A stretch of DNA of 64,000 bases from Coprobacter tertius. GTDB lineage: Bacteria; Bacteroidota; Bacteroidia; Bacteroidales; Coprobacteraceae. Position 1 is the first letter of the stretch. Every line of letters begins with the position of its first letter. Below are positions 9,066 through 17,113 of this stretch, in pieces. Position numbers and translations under genes: made by a program. The stretch lies in assembly GCF_024330105.1 (NCBI RefSeq), contig NZ_JANDHW010000002.1, forward strand, positions 327,046 to 391,045. The letters run 5' to 3'. The notes below the pieces were generated by a model. It was not told the origin of the DNA, ran no database searches, and worked only from the letters and a program-made list of their open reading frames with translations.

Positions 9066-9128
9066 TTGTTCTCACCGCAAAAGAGCCGGATTTTATCAGA
9101 GAATATTTTTTTGATTACATCCGGATAT

Positions 9129-9179
9129 AAAACGATTAGCCCGTAAACCGATACTTTAGGTTTACGGGCTAATCGTTTT
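9129..9179. terminator. Bidirectional terminator with a 21-bp perfect stem
   Basis: A left arm at 9129-9149 and a right arm at 9159-9179 are perfectly complementary over 21 bp with a 9-base loop. The stem is bounded by AAAA and TTTTT. It lies between the convergent lipoprotein and alpha/beta hydrolase genes and is unusually long for a terminator stem. Confidence 0.85.
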
Positions 9180-9192
9180 TATTCTGTACATT

Positions 9193-10200
9193 TTAGTCGA
9201 GTCCGGTTTTATCGAGCCATTGAAATATAGCATTATAAGTTGCCTCTCGAGCCGATTTTTTGGAAAGGATAAGATCGTGCATTCCGTCCTTTATTGCTAC
9301 TTCGGTGACACTTTTCCCTAAATTGATTCCGTATTTTTTGATATCTTTTACATCGAGTACTGCATCGCCATTTTGGTGTTCGGGAGTCCACTTGTCTCCA
9401 TATACCGAATGGTCTGAGAAAAGTACGAGTATGGGGCAGGGAATGTCGAGACCCCGGTGTATTTTTTTCTGTCCCCGGTGTATGGCACGTATCCATCCGG
9501 TCGTAAGCGGTCTCGATTGCAGAAATTTTTTGTTGGTATCGTATATCCATTCACCGTGTTTGTCTGCCAACAGACTTTCGCCGTAAGCGGTCGATTTACC
9601 TTGCTTTATTTTCATATTCTTAGTAAAAATGCCGGTGAAAGATACGATGGGAATTAAAATTTTTTCTTGGAATTTATTTAGGTTCATATCCAGAAACGGA
9701 CTGTTGAGTATAAGCCCTTTTACCGGTAAGTCGTTACGATATTCTTCGCAATACAGGGCAGAAATGAGACCGCCGGTAGAATGCCCCATCAAAATTATTT
9801 CTTTGTTACCTTCTTCTTTCATAATGTGCAAGGCAGTATCTATATCGGCGAAATATTCTTTGAGGTCGTGCACTTGAAACGGAGTTTGCGATGCGAGTAA
9901 CGATCGTCCATATTTGCGTAAATCTACGGCATAAAAATTGAAACAAGAATCATTGAACGTTTTGGCCAGAGAACTCTGAAAAAAATAATCGTTGTAGCCA
10001 TGAATATAAAGTATCGCCTTATCAGAGGGTTTATTGGCTTCCCGTCTGATGAGGGTGGTAATTACTTTTCCGTCGTAATCGTCGGGCATATCGAGGGTAC
10101 GCATTTCGAACCTTCCACCCAAAACATCCATCGAATATTGAGCATGCAACGATCCCGATGCCAGCAGTGTAAAAATTAAGAGGAATAATATACGTTTCAT
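9193..10200 (-). CDS. Secreted alpha/beta hydrolase (S33/lysophospholipase-like)
   Basis: The 335-residue protein has a signal peptide (MKRILFLLIFTLLASGSLHA) and an alpha/beta-hydrolase fold of the serine aminopeptidase S33 / monoacylglycerol-lipase type. Visible features are ILYIHGYNDYFFQ (oxyanion region), the nucleophile elbow GHSTGG, the acid-strand segment PILVLFSDHSVYGDKW and the catalytic His in DGMHDLILS. It probably hydrolyses an ester or lipid in the periplasm; the substrate is not predictable. It lies 46 bases downstream of a MarR regulator gene in the same direction, so the two are probably co-transcribed. The regulator may respond to a substrate or product of the hydrolase. Confidence 0.85.
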   Translation of the reverse strand: MKRILFLLIFTLLASGSLHAQYSMDVLGGRFEMRTLDMPDDYDGKVITTLIRREANKPSDKAILYIHGYNDYFFQSSLAKTFNDSCFNFYAVDLRKYGRSLLASQTPFQVHDLKEYFADIDTALHIMKEEGNKEIILMGHSTGGLISALYCEEYRNDLPVKGLILNSPFLDMNLNKFQEKILIPIVSFTGIFTKNMKIKQGKSTAYGESLLADKHGEWIYDTNKKFLQSRPLTTGWIRAIHRGQKKIHRGLDIPCPILVLFSDHSVYGDKWTPEHQNGDAVLDVKDIKKYGINLGKSVTEVAIKDGMHDLILSKKSAREATYNAIFQWLDKTGLD

Positions 10201-10246
10201 TTAAATTTAAAGGTTTTGGATATGACGATAAACAGCCGGCAGGCAA

Positions 10247-10708
10247 TTATATCTTTTCCCCGAGTGAATTTTTTACATTATTAAACACCTTATTCAGTAA
10301 ATATTGGGCGGTTTCGATCTCTTCGTCGGAAAGATCTTTAAGAGCAGCTTCTTTGGTCTCTAAAACGACTGGTTGAGCTTCTATTTCGAGTTTACGCCCC
10401 TTTTCTGTGAGAGTAATAATATTGGTACGACGGTCTTTCCGGCTTGCCGAACGTTGTACGAGTCCTTGTTTTTCGAGGTTATCGATAAGCCGGGTCATAC
10501 TCGGTTTATCTTTAAAAGTCGCGTTGCAGAGTTCTTGTTGGCTTACTCCGTCTTTCGACCATAGATAATAAAGAACGGTCCACTGTTCGGGAGTAATGTC
10601 GATATTCATTTTACGAAAACTCCGGTATATTTTGCGATTGATAGCCGCAGAAAGTTTTCCGCTTAAAACGACGAATACGAGTTCGATATCGAGAGCTGAA
10701 TGGTTCAT
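10247..10708 (-). CDS. MarR family transcriptional regulator
   Basis: The 153-residue protein is a typical winged-helix dimeric repressor. An N-terminal dimerisation helix is followed by ITPEQWTVLYYLW, a recognition region (VSQQELCNATFKDKPSMTRL) and the wing (RSASRKDRRTNIITLTEKG), which is the characteristic MarR DxR signature. A long C-terminal helix completes the dimer interface. It precedes the alpha/beta hydrolase gene on the same strand, suggesting a two-gene regulated unit, and it is divergent from rpsF. The ligand is unknown. MarR proteins often repress their own promoter, but no clear operator palindrome was found between 10709 and 10800. Confidence 0.9.
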   Translation of the reverse strand: MNHSALDIELVFVVLSGKLSAAINRKIYRSFRKMNIDITPEQWTVLYYLWSKDGVSQQELCNATFKDKPSMTRLIDNLEKQGLVQRSASRKDRRTNIITLTEKGRKLEIEAQPVVLETKEAALKDLSDEEIETAQYLLNKVFNNVKNSLGEKI

Positions 10709-10730
10709 AAAATAATTATTGTTTAAGCAA

Positions 10731-10738
10731 CAAAGATA
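10731..10738 (-). promoter_or_regulatory. -7 promoter box for the MarR-hydrolase unit
   Basis: The minus strand reads TATCTTTG, a perfect TAnnTTTG match, 23 bases upstream of the start codon. The -33 box is not obvious. Confidence 0.55.
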
Positions 10739-10831
10739 CTATTTTTTTAGATACAGATATATAACAGAGGGTGTAAATATTCTAATCATCAATTTAGCCG
10801 GTTTATTATAAAGTAAAAAAACGATATAAAA

Positions 10832-10862
10832 GTTGCAGGTATGTAAAAAATGACTACCTTTG
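10832..10862 (+). promoter_or_regulatory. Promoter of the rpsF-rpsR-rplI operon
   Basis: GTTG (10832-10835, one mismatch to the -33 TTTG) is followed after 19 bases by TACCTTTG (10855-10862), a perfect -7 box. The leader to the rpsF start is about 40 bases. Confidence 0.65.
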
Positions 10863-10906
10863 CACCGCAATGAAAAAATTTAAATAACAAGTTAATTTAA
10901 ATGAGT

Positions 10907-11254
10907 ATGAATCATTATGAAACCGTTTTCATTTTAACTCCCGTTTTATCTGACGTACAGATGAAGGAAGCGGTAGACAAGTTCAAAGATATTTTGGTTG
11001 CCGAAGGCGCCGAAATAATCAATGAAGAAAACTGGGGATTGCGCAAGCTGGCTTATCCTATCCAGAAAAAATCGACAGGCTTTTATCAGCTGTTGGAGTT
11101 TAACGCAGATCCGACTGTTATCGCTAAACTGGAAGTTAACTTTCGTCGGGATGAACGTGTTATCCGTTTCTTAACCTTTAGAATGGATAAATACGCTGCA
11201 GAATATGCTGCAAAAAGAAGAAGTGTTAAATCTAAAGAAGTAAAGGAGAACTAA
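10907..11254 (+). CDS. rpsF: 30S ribosomal protein S6
   Basis: The 115-residue protein ([20 protein letters not shown]...) is ribosomal protein S6, which binds the central domain of 16S rRNA with S18. The family pattern [20 protein letters not shown] and the strand [11 protein letters not shown] are clear. An ATG six bases upstream (10901) is in frame and would add Met-Ser. The MNHYE start is chosen because it is the conserved N-terminus in this phylum. It is the first gene of the S6-S18-L9 operon, with rpsR following after 3 bases. Confidence 0.96.
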   Translation: MNHYETVFILTPVLSDVQMKEAVDKFKDILVAEGAEIINEENWGLRKLAYPIQKKSTGFYQLLEFNADPTVIAKLEVNFRRDERVIRFLTFRMDKYAAEYAAKRRSVKSKEVKEN

Positions 11255-11257
11255 GTC

Positions 11258-11530
11258 ATGGCACAACAAAATCAATCTGAAATCAGATATTTGACTCCTC
11301 CCTCAGTGGACATCAAAAAGAAAAAATACTGTCGTTTCAAAAAAAGCGGTATTAAGTATATCGACTACAAGGATCCCGAATTCCTGAAAAAATTTCTGAA
11401 CGAACAAGGTAAAATTTTACCCCGTCGTATTACCGGTACATCATTGAAGTTCCAACGTCGTATCGCACAAGCTGTAAAGAGAGCTCGTCATTTGGCGTTA
11501 CTTCCTTATGTAACAGATATGATGAAATAA
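11258..11530 (+). CDS. rpsR: 30S ribosomal protein S18
   Basis: This 90-residue basic protein has the S18 core ([20 protein letters not shown], ... [32 protein letters not shown]). It binds 16S rRNA next to S6. A true Shine-Dalgarno sequence AAGGAG (11243-11248) lies 9 bases before the ATG, inside the end of rpsF. The gene is translationally linked within the S6-S18-L9 operon. Confidence 0.97.
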   Translation: MAQQNQSEIRYLTPPSVDIKKKKYCRFKKSGIKYIDYKDPEFLKKFLNEQGKILPRRITGTSLKFQRRIAQAVKRARHLALLPYVTDMMK

Positions 11531-11553
11531 TTTAAAAGAAGGAGGAATTAAGA

Positions 11554-11997
11554 ATGCAAGTAATATTAAAAGAAGATGTACTGAATCTTGGGTATAAAGA
11601 TGATGTTGTAACCGTGAAAAGCGGCTACGGTCGTAATTATCTTATCCCCCAGGGTAAAGCTGTTATCGCTACTCCTTCTGCATTGAAGATGTTAGCCGAA
11701 AACATGAAGCAACGTGCGCACAAACTCGAAAAGATTAAAAACGACGCTATAGAACTCGCTGCCAAATTGGAGGGTGTTTCCCTGACTATCGGCGCTAAAA
11801 CAAGCTCTACCGGAAAGATTTTCGGTTCGGTAAATAATATCCAAATCGCTGAAGCTCTCGAAAAAGCCGGATATGAGATCGATCGCAAAGTGATCTATAT
11901 CAAAGAAGCTGTTAAAGAAGTAGGTGCTTATAAAGCTACTTTACGTCTGCACAAAGAAGTTAGCGTAGAGATTCCTTTCGAAGTGGTTGCCGAATAA
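11554..11997 (+). CDS. rplI: 50S ribosomal protein L9
   Basis: The 147-residue L9 protein has the conserved N-terminal rRNA-binding domain ([33 protein letters not shown]), the long connecting helix (residues about 40-75) and the C-terminal domain. It is preceded by an unusually strong Shine-Dalgarno sequence AAGGAGG (11539-11545), 8 bases from the ATG. It is the last gene of the operon, which ends at the terminator at 12024-12055. Confidence 0.97.
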   Translation: MQVILKEDVLNLGYKDDVVTVKSGYGRNYLIPQGKAVIATPSALKMLAENMKQRAHKLEKIKNDAIELAAKLEGVSLTIGAKTSSTGKIFGSVNNIQIAEALEKAGYEIDRKVIYIKEAVKEVGAYKATLRLHKEVSVEIPFEVVAE

Positions 11998-12023
11998 TAA
12001 GAAGTACAACCATATCCGATATA

Positions 12024-12055
12024 AAAAACAGACTCTTGTAAAAGAGTCTGTTTTT
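12024..12055 (+). terminator. Terminator of the ribosomal protein operon
   Basis: Perfect 14-bp arms AAAAACAGACTCTT and AAGAGTCTGTTTTT enclose a 4-base loop and are followed by ATTTT, 26 bases after the rplI stop codon. Confidence 0.9.
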
Positions 12056-12116
12056 ATTTTATAATGAACAGTCTATCTGTTTATGGTCATATAGATATAA
12101 TGTATGGCAGGTATTT

Positions 12117-12461
12117 TTATTTTTCGTTCTCTTTTTTCTCTATTCCGGGAATCAATATCGCCGTATAAAGCTGGAGTACGGCGGCTATGGTCAGTAAAAG
12201 GAACCACTCGTTCTGTTTTCTGAACATAAAATAAGAGGCTGCGACGATAAGTAAAGAAGATAACGTTTCCATACGATATAGTCGTTTAAGCCGCAGATTA
12301 TTTCCATTATAAATGCGAGTAAGCCTTGTAACAGCCATACCGGCAGCACCTACCGCAAAAACGTAGGGCGATAAAAACCAACCTGTAATAAAAAGGGCTG
12401 CTGAGCATAAAACGCATAAAGCGGAAAGGTTGAAAATAAGATTTCGGGTTTTATTATTCAT
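12117..12461 (-). CDS. Small membrane protein of unknown function
   Basis: The 114-residue protein has four hydrophobic segments (about 9-28, 32-48, 66-82, 85-105) joined by short basic loops, and a charged tail (GIEKKENEK). I do not recognise a named family. It overlaps the upstream DivIC/FtsB-like gene by 8 bases, which implies translational coupling. It could be linked to division or envelope biogenesis, but this is inferred from position only. Confidence 0.75.
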   Translation of the reverse strand: MNNKTRNLIFNLSALCVLCSAALFITGWFLSPYVFAVGAAGMAVTRLTRIYNGNNLRLKRLYRMETLSSLLIVAASYFMFRKQNEWFLLLTIAAVLQLYTAILIPGIEKKENEK

Positions 12462-12771
12462 TTTTGGAATCTTCTATGATATAGATATCTTCATTGGATT
12501 TTTTCATCAGGTATTGCTCCCGGGCAAATTTTTCGAGATTCTCACTATTTGAGCGCAATTCGTTCAATTGTTGTTGGCTGTTCTCTATAACGCCTTGATA
12601 ATGTTCTATCTCTTTTTTTAATTCTCTGATTTTGCGGTCGTAAAGAAAACTTTGTAAAAAGCTGTTATCGTCGACAAATAGCATGATGACGATAAATGAA
12701 ACGGCGAAAATCCGTATGATCGACAGGTGTTTCCGCAAAAAAGTCCAGCTGTGTAAAAGTTTTTTCTTCAT
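12454..12771 (-). CDS. DivIC/FtsB-family septum formation protein
   Basis: The 105-residue bitopic protein has a cytoplasmic N-terminus, one transmembrane helix (about 19-36, IIRIFAVSFIVIMLFVDD) and a periplasmic coiled coil (about 42-85, KIRELKKEIEHYQGVIENSQ). A short extension with the typical FAREQYLMKKSNEDIYII follows. This layout matches FtsB/DivIC, which bridges FtsQ and FtsL in the divisome. The gene overlaps a four-helix membrane protein gene and is divergent from coaX. Confidence 0.85.
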   Translation of the reverse strand: MKKKLLHSWTFLRKHLSIIRIFAVSFIVIMLFVDDNSFLQSFLYDRKIRELKKEIEHYQGVIENSQQQLNELRSNSENLEKFAREQYLMKKSNEDIYIIEDSKNE

Positions 12772-12788
12772 ACATCCGAAAATTTATA

Positions 12789-12796
12789 CAAACGTA
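12789..12796 (-). promoter_or_regulatory. -7 promoter box for the DivIC/FtsB-like gene
   Basis: The minus strand reads TACGTTTG, matching TAnnTTTG, 18 bases before the start codon, so the leader would be very short. Confidence 0.45.
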
Positions 12797-12858
12797 CATA
12801 ATCTTTTTTGTTTGCGAAAGAATTATATCCACTTTAAGAATATTCTATTGTTTCTTTG

Positions 12859-12866
12859 TACATTTG
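12859..12866 (+). promoter_or_regulatory. -7 promoter box for coaX
   Basis: TACATTTG matches TAnnTTTG and lies 14 bases before the coaX start. It argues against any longer upstream start for coaX. Confidence 0.5.
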
Positions 12867-12880
12867 TGCAAAATTTCATG

Positions 12881-13609
12881 ATGGCAAATTTAATTATCGA
12901 CCAGGGAAATACTACTTTAAAACTCGCTGTTTTTGATAAAAACGAGCCTGTCGCCTTTACACAACTCAGAAAGTGGGATGAGGGGATTGTTTCCGGTTTA
13001 CTGGAAGATTATTCTATCGAAGCTTGTATATATGCTTCGGTGGCGGCTCCTTCCGAAAAGGAAATAATCTGGCTCGGAGACAATATCGAGCGATTTATCG
13101 AGTTTAATCATAAGACGTTGTTGCCGATAAACATCGATTATCGTACTCCCGATACACTCGGTCTCGATCGTATAGCCGGAGTCGTGGGGGCATTTTATGA
13201 AAAAAAAGGGCATGATATATTGGTAATAGATGCCGGGACGGCGATAACGTATGATGTGTTAACGGCGGATGGTCGTTTTATAGGAGGAAATATTTCTCCG
13301 GGTATAAAAATGCGTTTAAAGTCATTACATGCGTTTACCGGTCGTTTGCCGATGGTGCCTAAAGAGGGTGATATACCGGCAATCGGTTATGATACCGATA
13401 CGGCTATACGTTCGGGAGTAATGGAAGGTATCCGTTTCGAAATGGAGGGATATATTGAAGAAGTGAAAAGCAAATGCCCTGAAGTTTTAATTTTTTTAAC
13501 GGGGGGTGACGCTTTTTTATTTGCCGAACGAGTAAAAAGCACCATCTTTGCAGATAAAAATATTGTATTAAAAGGATTAAACAGAATACTGGACTATAAT
13601 GTTAAATAA
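12881..13609 (+). CDS. coaX: Type III pantothenate kinase
   Basis: The 242-residue enzyme phosphorylates pantothenate, the first step of coenzyme A synthesis. Type III motifs are present: DQGNTTLKLAVF (phosphate loop, residues 7-18), PDTLGLDRIAGVVGA (substrate site) and DAGTAITYDVL with GGNISPGIKMR. Length is normal. Two adjacent ATGs (12878 and 12881) are possible starts; an open frame extends to 12683 but precedes the promoter box and crosses the divergent gene. The 3' end overlaps the start of the next gene by 11 bases. Confidence 0.93.
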   Translation: MANLIIDQGNTTLKLAVFDKNEPVAFTQLRKWDEGIVSGLLEDYSIEACIYASVAAPSEKEIIWLGDNIERFIEFNHKTLLPINIDYRTPDTLGLDRIAGVVGAFYEKKGHDILVIDAGTAITYDVLTADGRFIGGNISPGIKMRLKSLHAFTGRLPMVPKEGDIPAIGYDTDTAIRSGVMEGIRFEMEGYIEEVKSKCPEVLIFLTGGDAFLFAERVKSTIFADKNIVLKGLNRILDYNVK

Positions 13610-14888
13610 AAAGATTTCTATTTGGGTGCTCATCGCGGCATGTGCGGGGGCTGTGAGTGCCAATGCGCAAAATAATACGAATTCTCCTTACTCGCGTTAT
13701 GGGTATGGTATTCTTGATGATAATTCTTTTGGCATGGATCGTGCCATGGGAGGTATAGGTTACGGCTTGCAATCTTCGGGACAGATAAATGTAAAAAACC
13801 CGGCGTCGTACGCTTCGATGGATTCTCTTACTTTTCTTTTTGATTTTGGAGTAAATCTGCAGAATGTATGGATGAAAGAAAGCCCGACGAGTAAATATCC
13901 TGCCGGGCTGAAACAGAAAAATATAAACGGTAATCTCGAATATATCGTCATGCAGTTTCCGCTGAGTAAGAAAATGGCGGCAAGTGTGGGGCTGGTTCCT
14001 TATTCGTATGTAGGGTACAGTTATGGCGGAACACTTCCCAATGGAGACGATACGAAAGTTGGGGAAGGCGGTATCAACCAAGCGTATGCCGGTATCGGTT
14101 ATCGTCCGGTTGATGCGTTTTCGATCGGTTTTAATATGGGATATCTTTTCGGAAATGTTACCCACAGTAATTATATTATTCCTTCTTCGGGAAACACGGT
14201 CGGTAGTTTGCTTGAAAATAAAATGCATGTTTCCGATTTTCATATCGAATTCGGAGCGCAGTACGCATATCAGATTAAAAATAAGTATAAAGACAAATTG
14301 ATCTTCGGTGTCGTATATTCTCCCAAAAAGAGTTTGTTAGGGTCGATGACCAATACGGTAAGTGATTATACATCATCTTCGGAGTCGGTGGTAAGTACGA
14401 CATCCGAAAGTCTGAAAAATCGGTACCAATTACCTAATTCTTATGGTGGAGGTTTTACGTATATGCGTAAAAATAATTTTATTGTAGGAGCCGATTTTAC
14501 TTATCAAGCTTGGGCAAAAGCAAAATATGCCGGAGTGCTCGGTAATCAGAATAATCGGATGAGAGTTTCTCTCGGAGGCGAATATATCCCAGATGCCATG
14601 TCGAAAAATTTCGGAAAACAGATGCATTATCGGGCCGGATTGTTTTATAACAAGGCTTATCAGAAAATAGACGATATGGAGACGGGAAAGCAGTGTGATA
14701 TGAGAGAAATAGGAGTGAGTTGCGGATTTGGTATCCCTGTGTTGAACAGCCGGTCTTTGATTAATATTGCGCTCGAATATGTGAATCGTCAGACTACTCC
14801 TAAAAAACTGATTACCGAAAATTATCTCAGACTGTCGATAAGCCTTACATTTAATGAAAAATGGTTTTATAAAGAAAAAATCAATTGA
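13599..14888 (+). CDS. Outer-membrane beta-barrel protein of unknown function
   Basis: The 429-residue protein has a signal peptide (cleavage near AANAQ/N, residue about 23) and then NNTNSPYSRYGYGILDD, with alternating strands rich in Tyr, Gly and Asn that indicate a beta-barrel. The barrel ends in a strand close to the C-terminus (LRLSISLTFNEKW). I recognise it only as a conserved Bacteroidales outer-membrane protein found between coaX and lptC. It overlaps coaX by 11 bases and is followed by a very long palindromic terminator. The location next to an LPS-export gene suggests an envelope role, but none is proven. Confidence 0.8.
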   Translation: MLNKKISIWVLIAACAGAVSANAQNNTNSPYSRYGYGILDDNSFGMDRAMGGIGYGLQSSGQINVKNPASYASMDSLTFLFDFGVNLQNVWMKESPTSKYPAGLKQKNINGNLEYIVMQFPLSKKMAASVGLVPYSYVGYSYGGTLPNGDDTKVGEGGINQAYAGIGYRPVDAFSIGFNMGYLFGNVTHSNYIIPSSGNTVGSLLENKMHVSDFHIEFGAQYAYQIKNKYKDKLIFGVVYSPKKSLLGSMTNTVSDYTSSSESVVSTTSESLKNRYQLPNSYGGGFTYMRKNNFIVGADFTYQAWAKAKYAGVLGNQNNRMRVSLGGEYIPDAMSKNFGKQMHYRAGLFYNKAYQKIDDMETGKQCDMREIGVSCGFGIPVLNSRSLINIALEYVNRQTTPKKLITENYLRLSISLTFNEKWFYKEKIN

Positions 14889-14898
14889 TAATTTGTGG

Positions 14899-14952
14899 AT
14901 TTCGATATAACGGGAAAGGGGGCAATTGCCCCCTTTCCCGTTATATCGAAAT
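14899..14952. terminator. 54-bp perfect palindrome, probable terminator
   Basis: Bases 14899-14925 are the exact reverse complement of 14926-14952, a 27-bp stem with no spacer (core GGGGGCAATTGCCCCC), followed by TTTTG. It lies 10 bases after the outer-membrane protein gene. It probably ends that transcript, though the length and lack of a loop are unusual. Confidence 0.75.
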
Positions 14953-14990
14953 TTTGAAACAAAAGATTAGATTATATATTCCTAATTCGT

Positions 14991-14998
14991 TATTTTTG
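14991..14998 (+). promoter_or_regulatory. -7 promoter box for lptC
   Basis: TATTTTTG matches TAnnTTTG and lies 50 bases upstream of the lptC start, just past the palindromic terminator. lptC and its downstream partner therefore seem to have their own promoter. Confidence 0.5.
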
Positions 14999-15048
14999 CA
15001 GTTTGAATATACAATAATCGTATATTAATCGCACATGATAATTTAAAA

Positions 15049-15747
15049 ATGGCAATACCTGATACTTCTTTTTGGAGGAAAAATGATACTCTGATGCGTC
15101 TTATGCCGCTTTTGCTGGCAATCGTGTCGGGGTTTATCTTTATTTTTTCTTCATGTACATCTAAAACAAAAACTGAAGTCGCAGGAGAAATAACGGATGC
15201 TAAGCTGCTGCCAACGTTATACACTTACGATGTAGAGACGCTTATATCCGACTCGGGTATTACGCGGTATCGGGTGAAAGCTAAGGAATGGCTGATGTTT
15301 GAAGCGGCAGCGGAGCCGTATTGGTATTTTCCGAAGGGACTTTATGTAGAACAATTCGATTCTACCTATCATACCGAATCATTTATAGTAGGAGATACCG
15401 CCTATTATTATAAAGATAAAAAGTTGTGGAAACTGGTGGGAAACGTCAGAATGGAAAATATTAAAAACGAAATATTCGAAACGCAGCTACTTTTCTGGGA
15501 TCAGAACCGGAGAGAAATGTATACCGATAGCAATGTATATATACAGCGGGATGATAAAATTATACGAGCCCGTAATTTCGTTTCAAACGAGTCGATGACA
15601 CGTTACCTTTTTAAAGGCGCTTATGATTCCAGTTTCCCGATAAAGCAGGAGTCTCGTACTTCGGATAGCACTAACGTCGCTATTTCTGCCGATGAACGGT
15701 CTAATGCTCAACGTTACGCCCCTCGTCGGAAAGGAGGTGGAGAATGA
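15049..15747 (+). CDS. lptC: LPS export protein LptC
   Basis: The 232-residue protein has an N-terminal hydrophobic segment ending in FIFSSC (about residues 14-36), possibly a lipoprotein-type anchor. An LptC/OstA-like beta-jellyroll follows (YDVETLISDSGITRYRVKA, TAYYYKDKKLWKLVGNVRME, FETQLLFWDQNRREMYTDS). LptC passes lipopolysaccharide from the inner-membrane LptBFG transporter to LptA. The start could also be the ATG at 15094, giving a shorter leader. The stop overlaps the start of the CorC/GldE-like gene (ATGA). An SD sequence AAGGAGG (15731-15737) inside lptC serves the next gene. Confidence 0.88.
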   Translation: MAIPDTSFWRKNDTLMRLMPLLLAIVSGFIFIFSSCTSKTKTEVAGEITDAKLLPTLYTYDVETLISDSGITRYRVKAKEWLMFEAAAEPYWYFPKGLYVEQFDSTYHTESFIVGDTAYYYKDKKLWKLVGNVRMENIKNEIFETQLLFWDQNRREMYTDSNVYIQRDDKIIRARNFVSNESMTRYLFKGAYDSSFPIKQESRTSDSTNVAISADERSNAQRYAPRRKGGGE

Positions 15748-17006
15748 GTCTATTGATATGGACCATTATAGTGTCACTGCTTTTTTCTGCCTTTTTTTCA
15801 GGGATGGAGATTGCTTTTGTTTCTTCTAACAAGGTGAGATTTGAAATCGATATGAAGAAATCGACACTTCTGGGGCGTGCGCTTAATGTTTTTTATCGTC
15901 ATCAGGAACAATTTATTTCTACCATGTTGGTAGGGAATAATATCGCATTGGTAATATATGGTATCGGTATGGCTCAGGTACTCGAGCCGTTGCTTGCCGG
16001 TATATTTAATAATGAAATATTCGTGGTATTGGGGCAAACCCTTTTATCGACATTGTTGATATTGCTTACGGCTGAATTTTTACCCAAAACGCTTTTTCGC
16101 ATAAACCCTAATTCGGTAATGCGGGTATTTGCATTACCGGCTTATCTTTTTTATATCATACTATATCCGGTTTCGAAGCTGACGGCAGTACTTTCTAAAG
16201 GAGTCTTGTGGTTAGGCGGTGTAAAGATTTCGAAAGATCGGGATGGGAGCCTGATGAGCAAAGTCGATCTCGATTATTTTATACAACAGAGTATCGAAGA
16301 TGCCGATGATGAAAACGAAGTGGAAACAGAGGTGAAGATTTTTCAGAACGCACTTGATTTTTCGAATCTGAAATTAAGGGATTGTATGATTCCCCGTAAT
16401 GAGGTTGTCGCTGTAGATATAGATTCGACAACGGCCGACGGCCTTATTTCGGAATTTATAGAAACGGGACTATCTAAAATATTAGTATATCGAGATAACA
16501 TAGATAATGTAATCGGTTATATACATTCTTCTGAAATGTTTAAAAAATCGGACAACTGGAGAATTAAAATAAAACCTATTTTACAGGTACCCGAAACCAT
16601 GCCTGCTAAGAACTTGATGAAGATGCTTATGCAGCAGAAGAAAAGTATCGCTGTGGTAATCGATGAATTTGGTGGAACCGGAGGTGTTGTTACTTTGGAA
16701 GATTTGGTAGAAGAAATATTTGGAGATATAGAAGATGAGCATGATGTGCGTAATTATGTGTTGCAAAAAGTGAGTGACACGGAATATATTTTTTCGGGGC
16801 GTCTCGAAATTGAGAAAATAAATGAAAAATACGATATAGAATTACCGGAATCGGATGATTATATGACTATTGCCGGCTTTATTCTTTGGTATGTGAAAAC
16901 AATTCCCCAACAGGGCGAAACTGTTGAAATACCCCCTTTTAAATTTAAAATATTAAAAAGAAATGCAACAAAAATAGAACTCGTAAGAATGAAAATAGAG
17001 AAATAA
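15744..17006 (+). CDS. CNNM/CorC (GldE-like) hemolysin-family membrane protein
   Basis: The 420-residue protein has an N-terminal CNNM domain with transmembrane segments (residues about 1-25, 55-80, 85-110, 125-150), two CBS domains (about 205-330, with MIPRNEVVAVDI and VIDEFGGTGGVVTLEDLVEE) and a C-terminal CorC_HlyC/transporter-associated domain (about 345-420). Such proteins are proposed divalent-cation transporters. The Bacteroidota branch is often annotated GldE, after its gliding-motility role in Flavobacteria, but no gliding genes are visible here. It overlaps lptC by 4 bases and has a strong Shine-Dalgarno sequence 6 bases before the ATG. Confidence 0.9.
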   Translation: MSLLIWTIIVSLLFSAFFSGMEIAFVSSNKVRFEIDMKKSTLLGRALNVFYRHQEQFISTMLVGNNIALVIYGIGMAQVLEPLLAGIFNNEIFVVLGQTLLSTLLILLTAEFLPKTLFRINPNSVMRVFALPAYLFYIILYPVSKLTAVLSKGVLWLGGVKISKDRDGSLMSKVDLDYFIQQSIEDADDENEVETEVKIFQNALDFSNLKLRDCMIPRNEVVAVDIDSTTADGLISEFIETGLSKILVYRDNIDNVIGYIHSSEMFKKSDNWRIKIKPILQVPETMPAKNLMKMLMQQKKSIAVVIDEFGGTGGVVTLEDLVEEIFGDIEDEHDVRNYVLQKVSDTEYIFSGRLEIEKINEKYDIELPESDDYMTIAGFILWYVKTIPQQGETVEIPPFKFKILKRNATKIELVRMKIEK

Positions 17007-17113
17007 AGCGATTTTTTTGGGTATTCGTCACAGATATAATGGCATTTTTTGTATCTTCGTGCGCCTACTAAATTTGAAATAAAATTAAAAACTAAATAAA
17101 CACAAAGTAATAG

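Noticed and set aside
10247..10708. MarR protein as regulator of the divergent ribosomal operon
   Set aside because: Ribosomal protein operons are not known to be controlled by MarR proteins, and no operator-like palindrome was found in the shared intergenic region.
12683..12880. Long N-terminal extension of the coaX frame
   Set aside because: It crosses the divergent DivIC/FtsB-like gene and the promoter box, and the type III kinase family starts at MANLIIDQGN.
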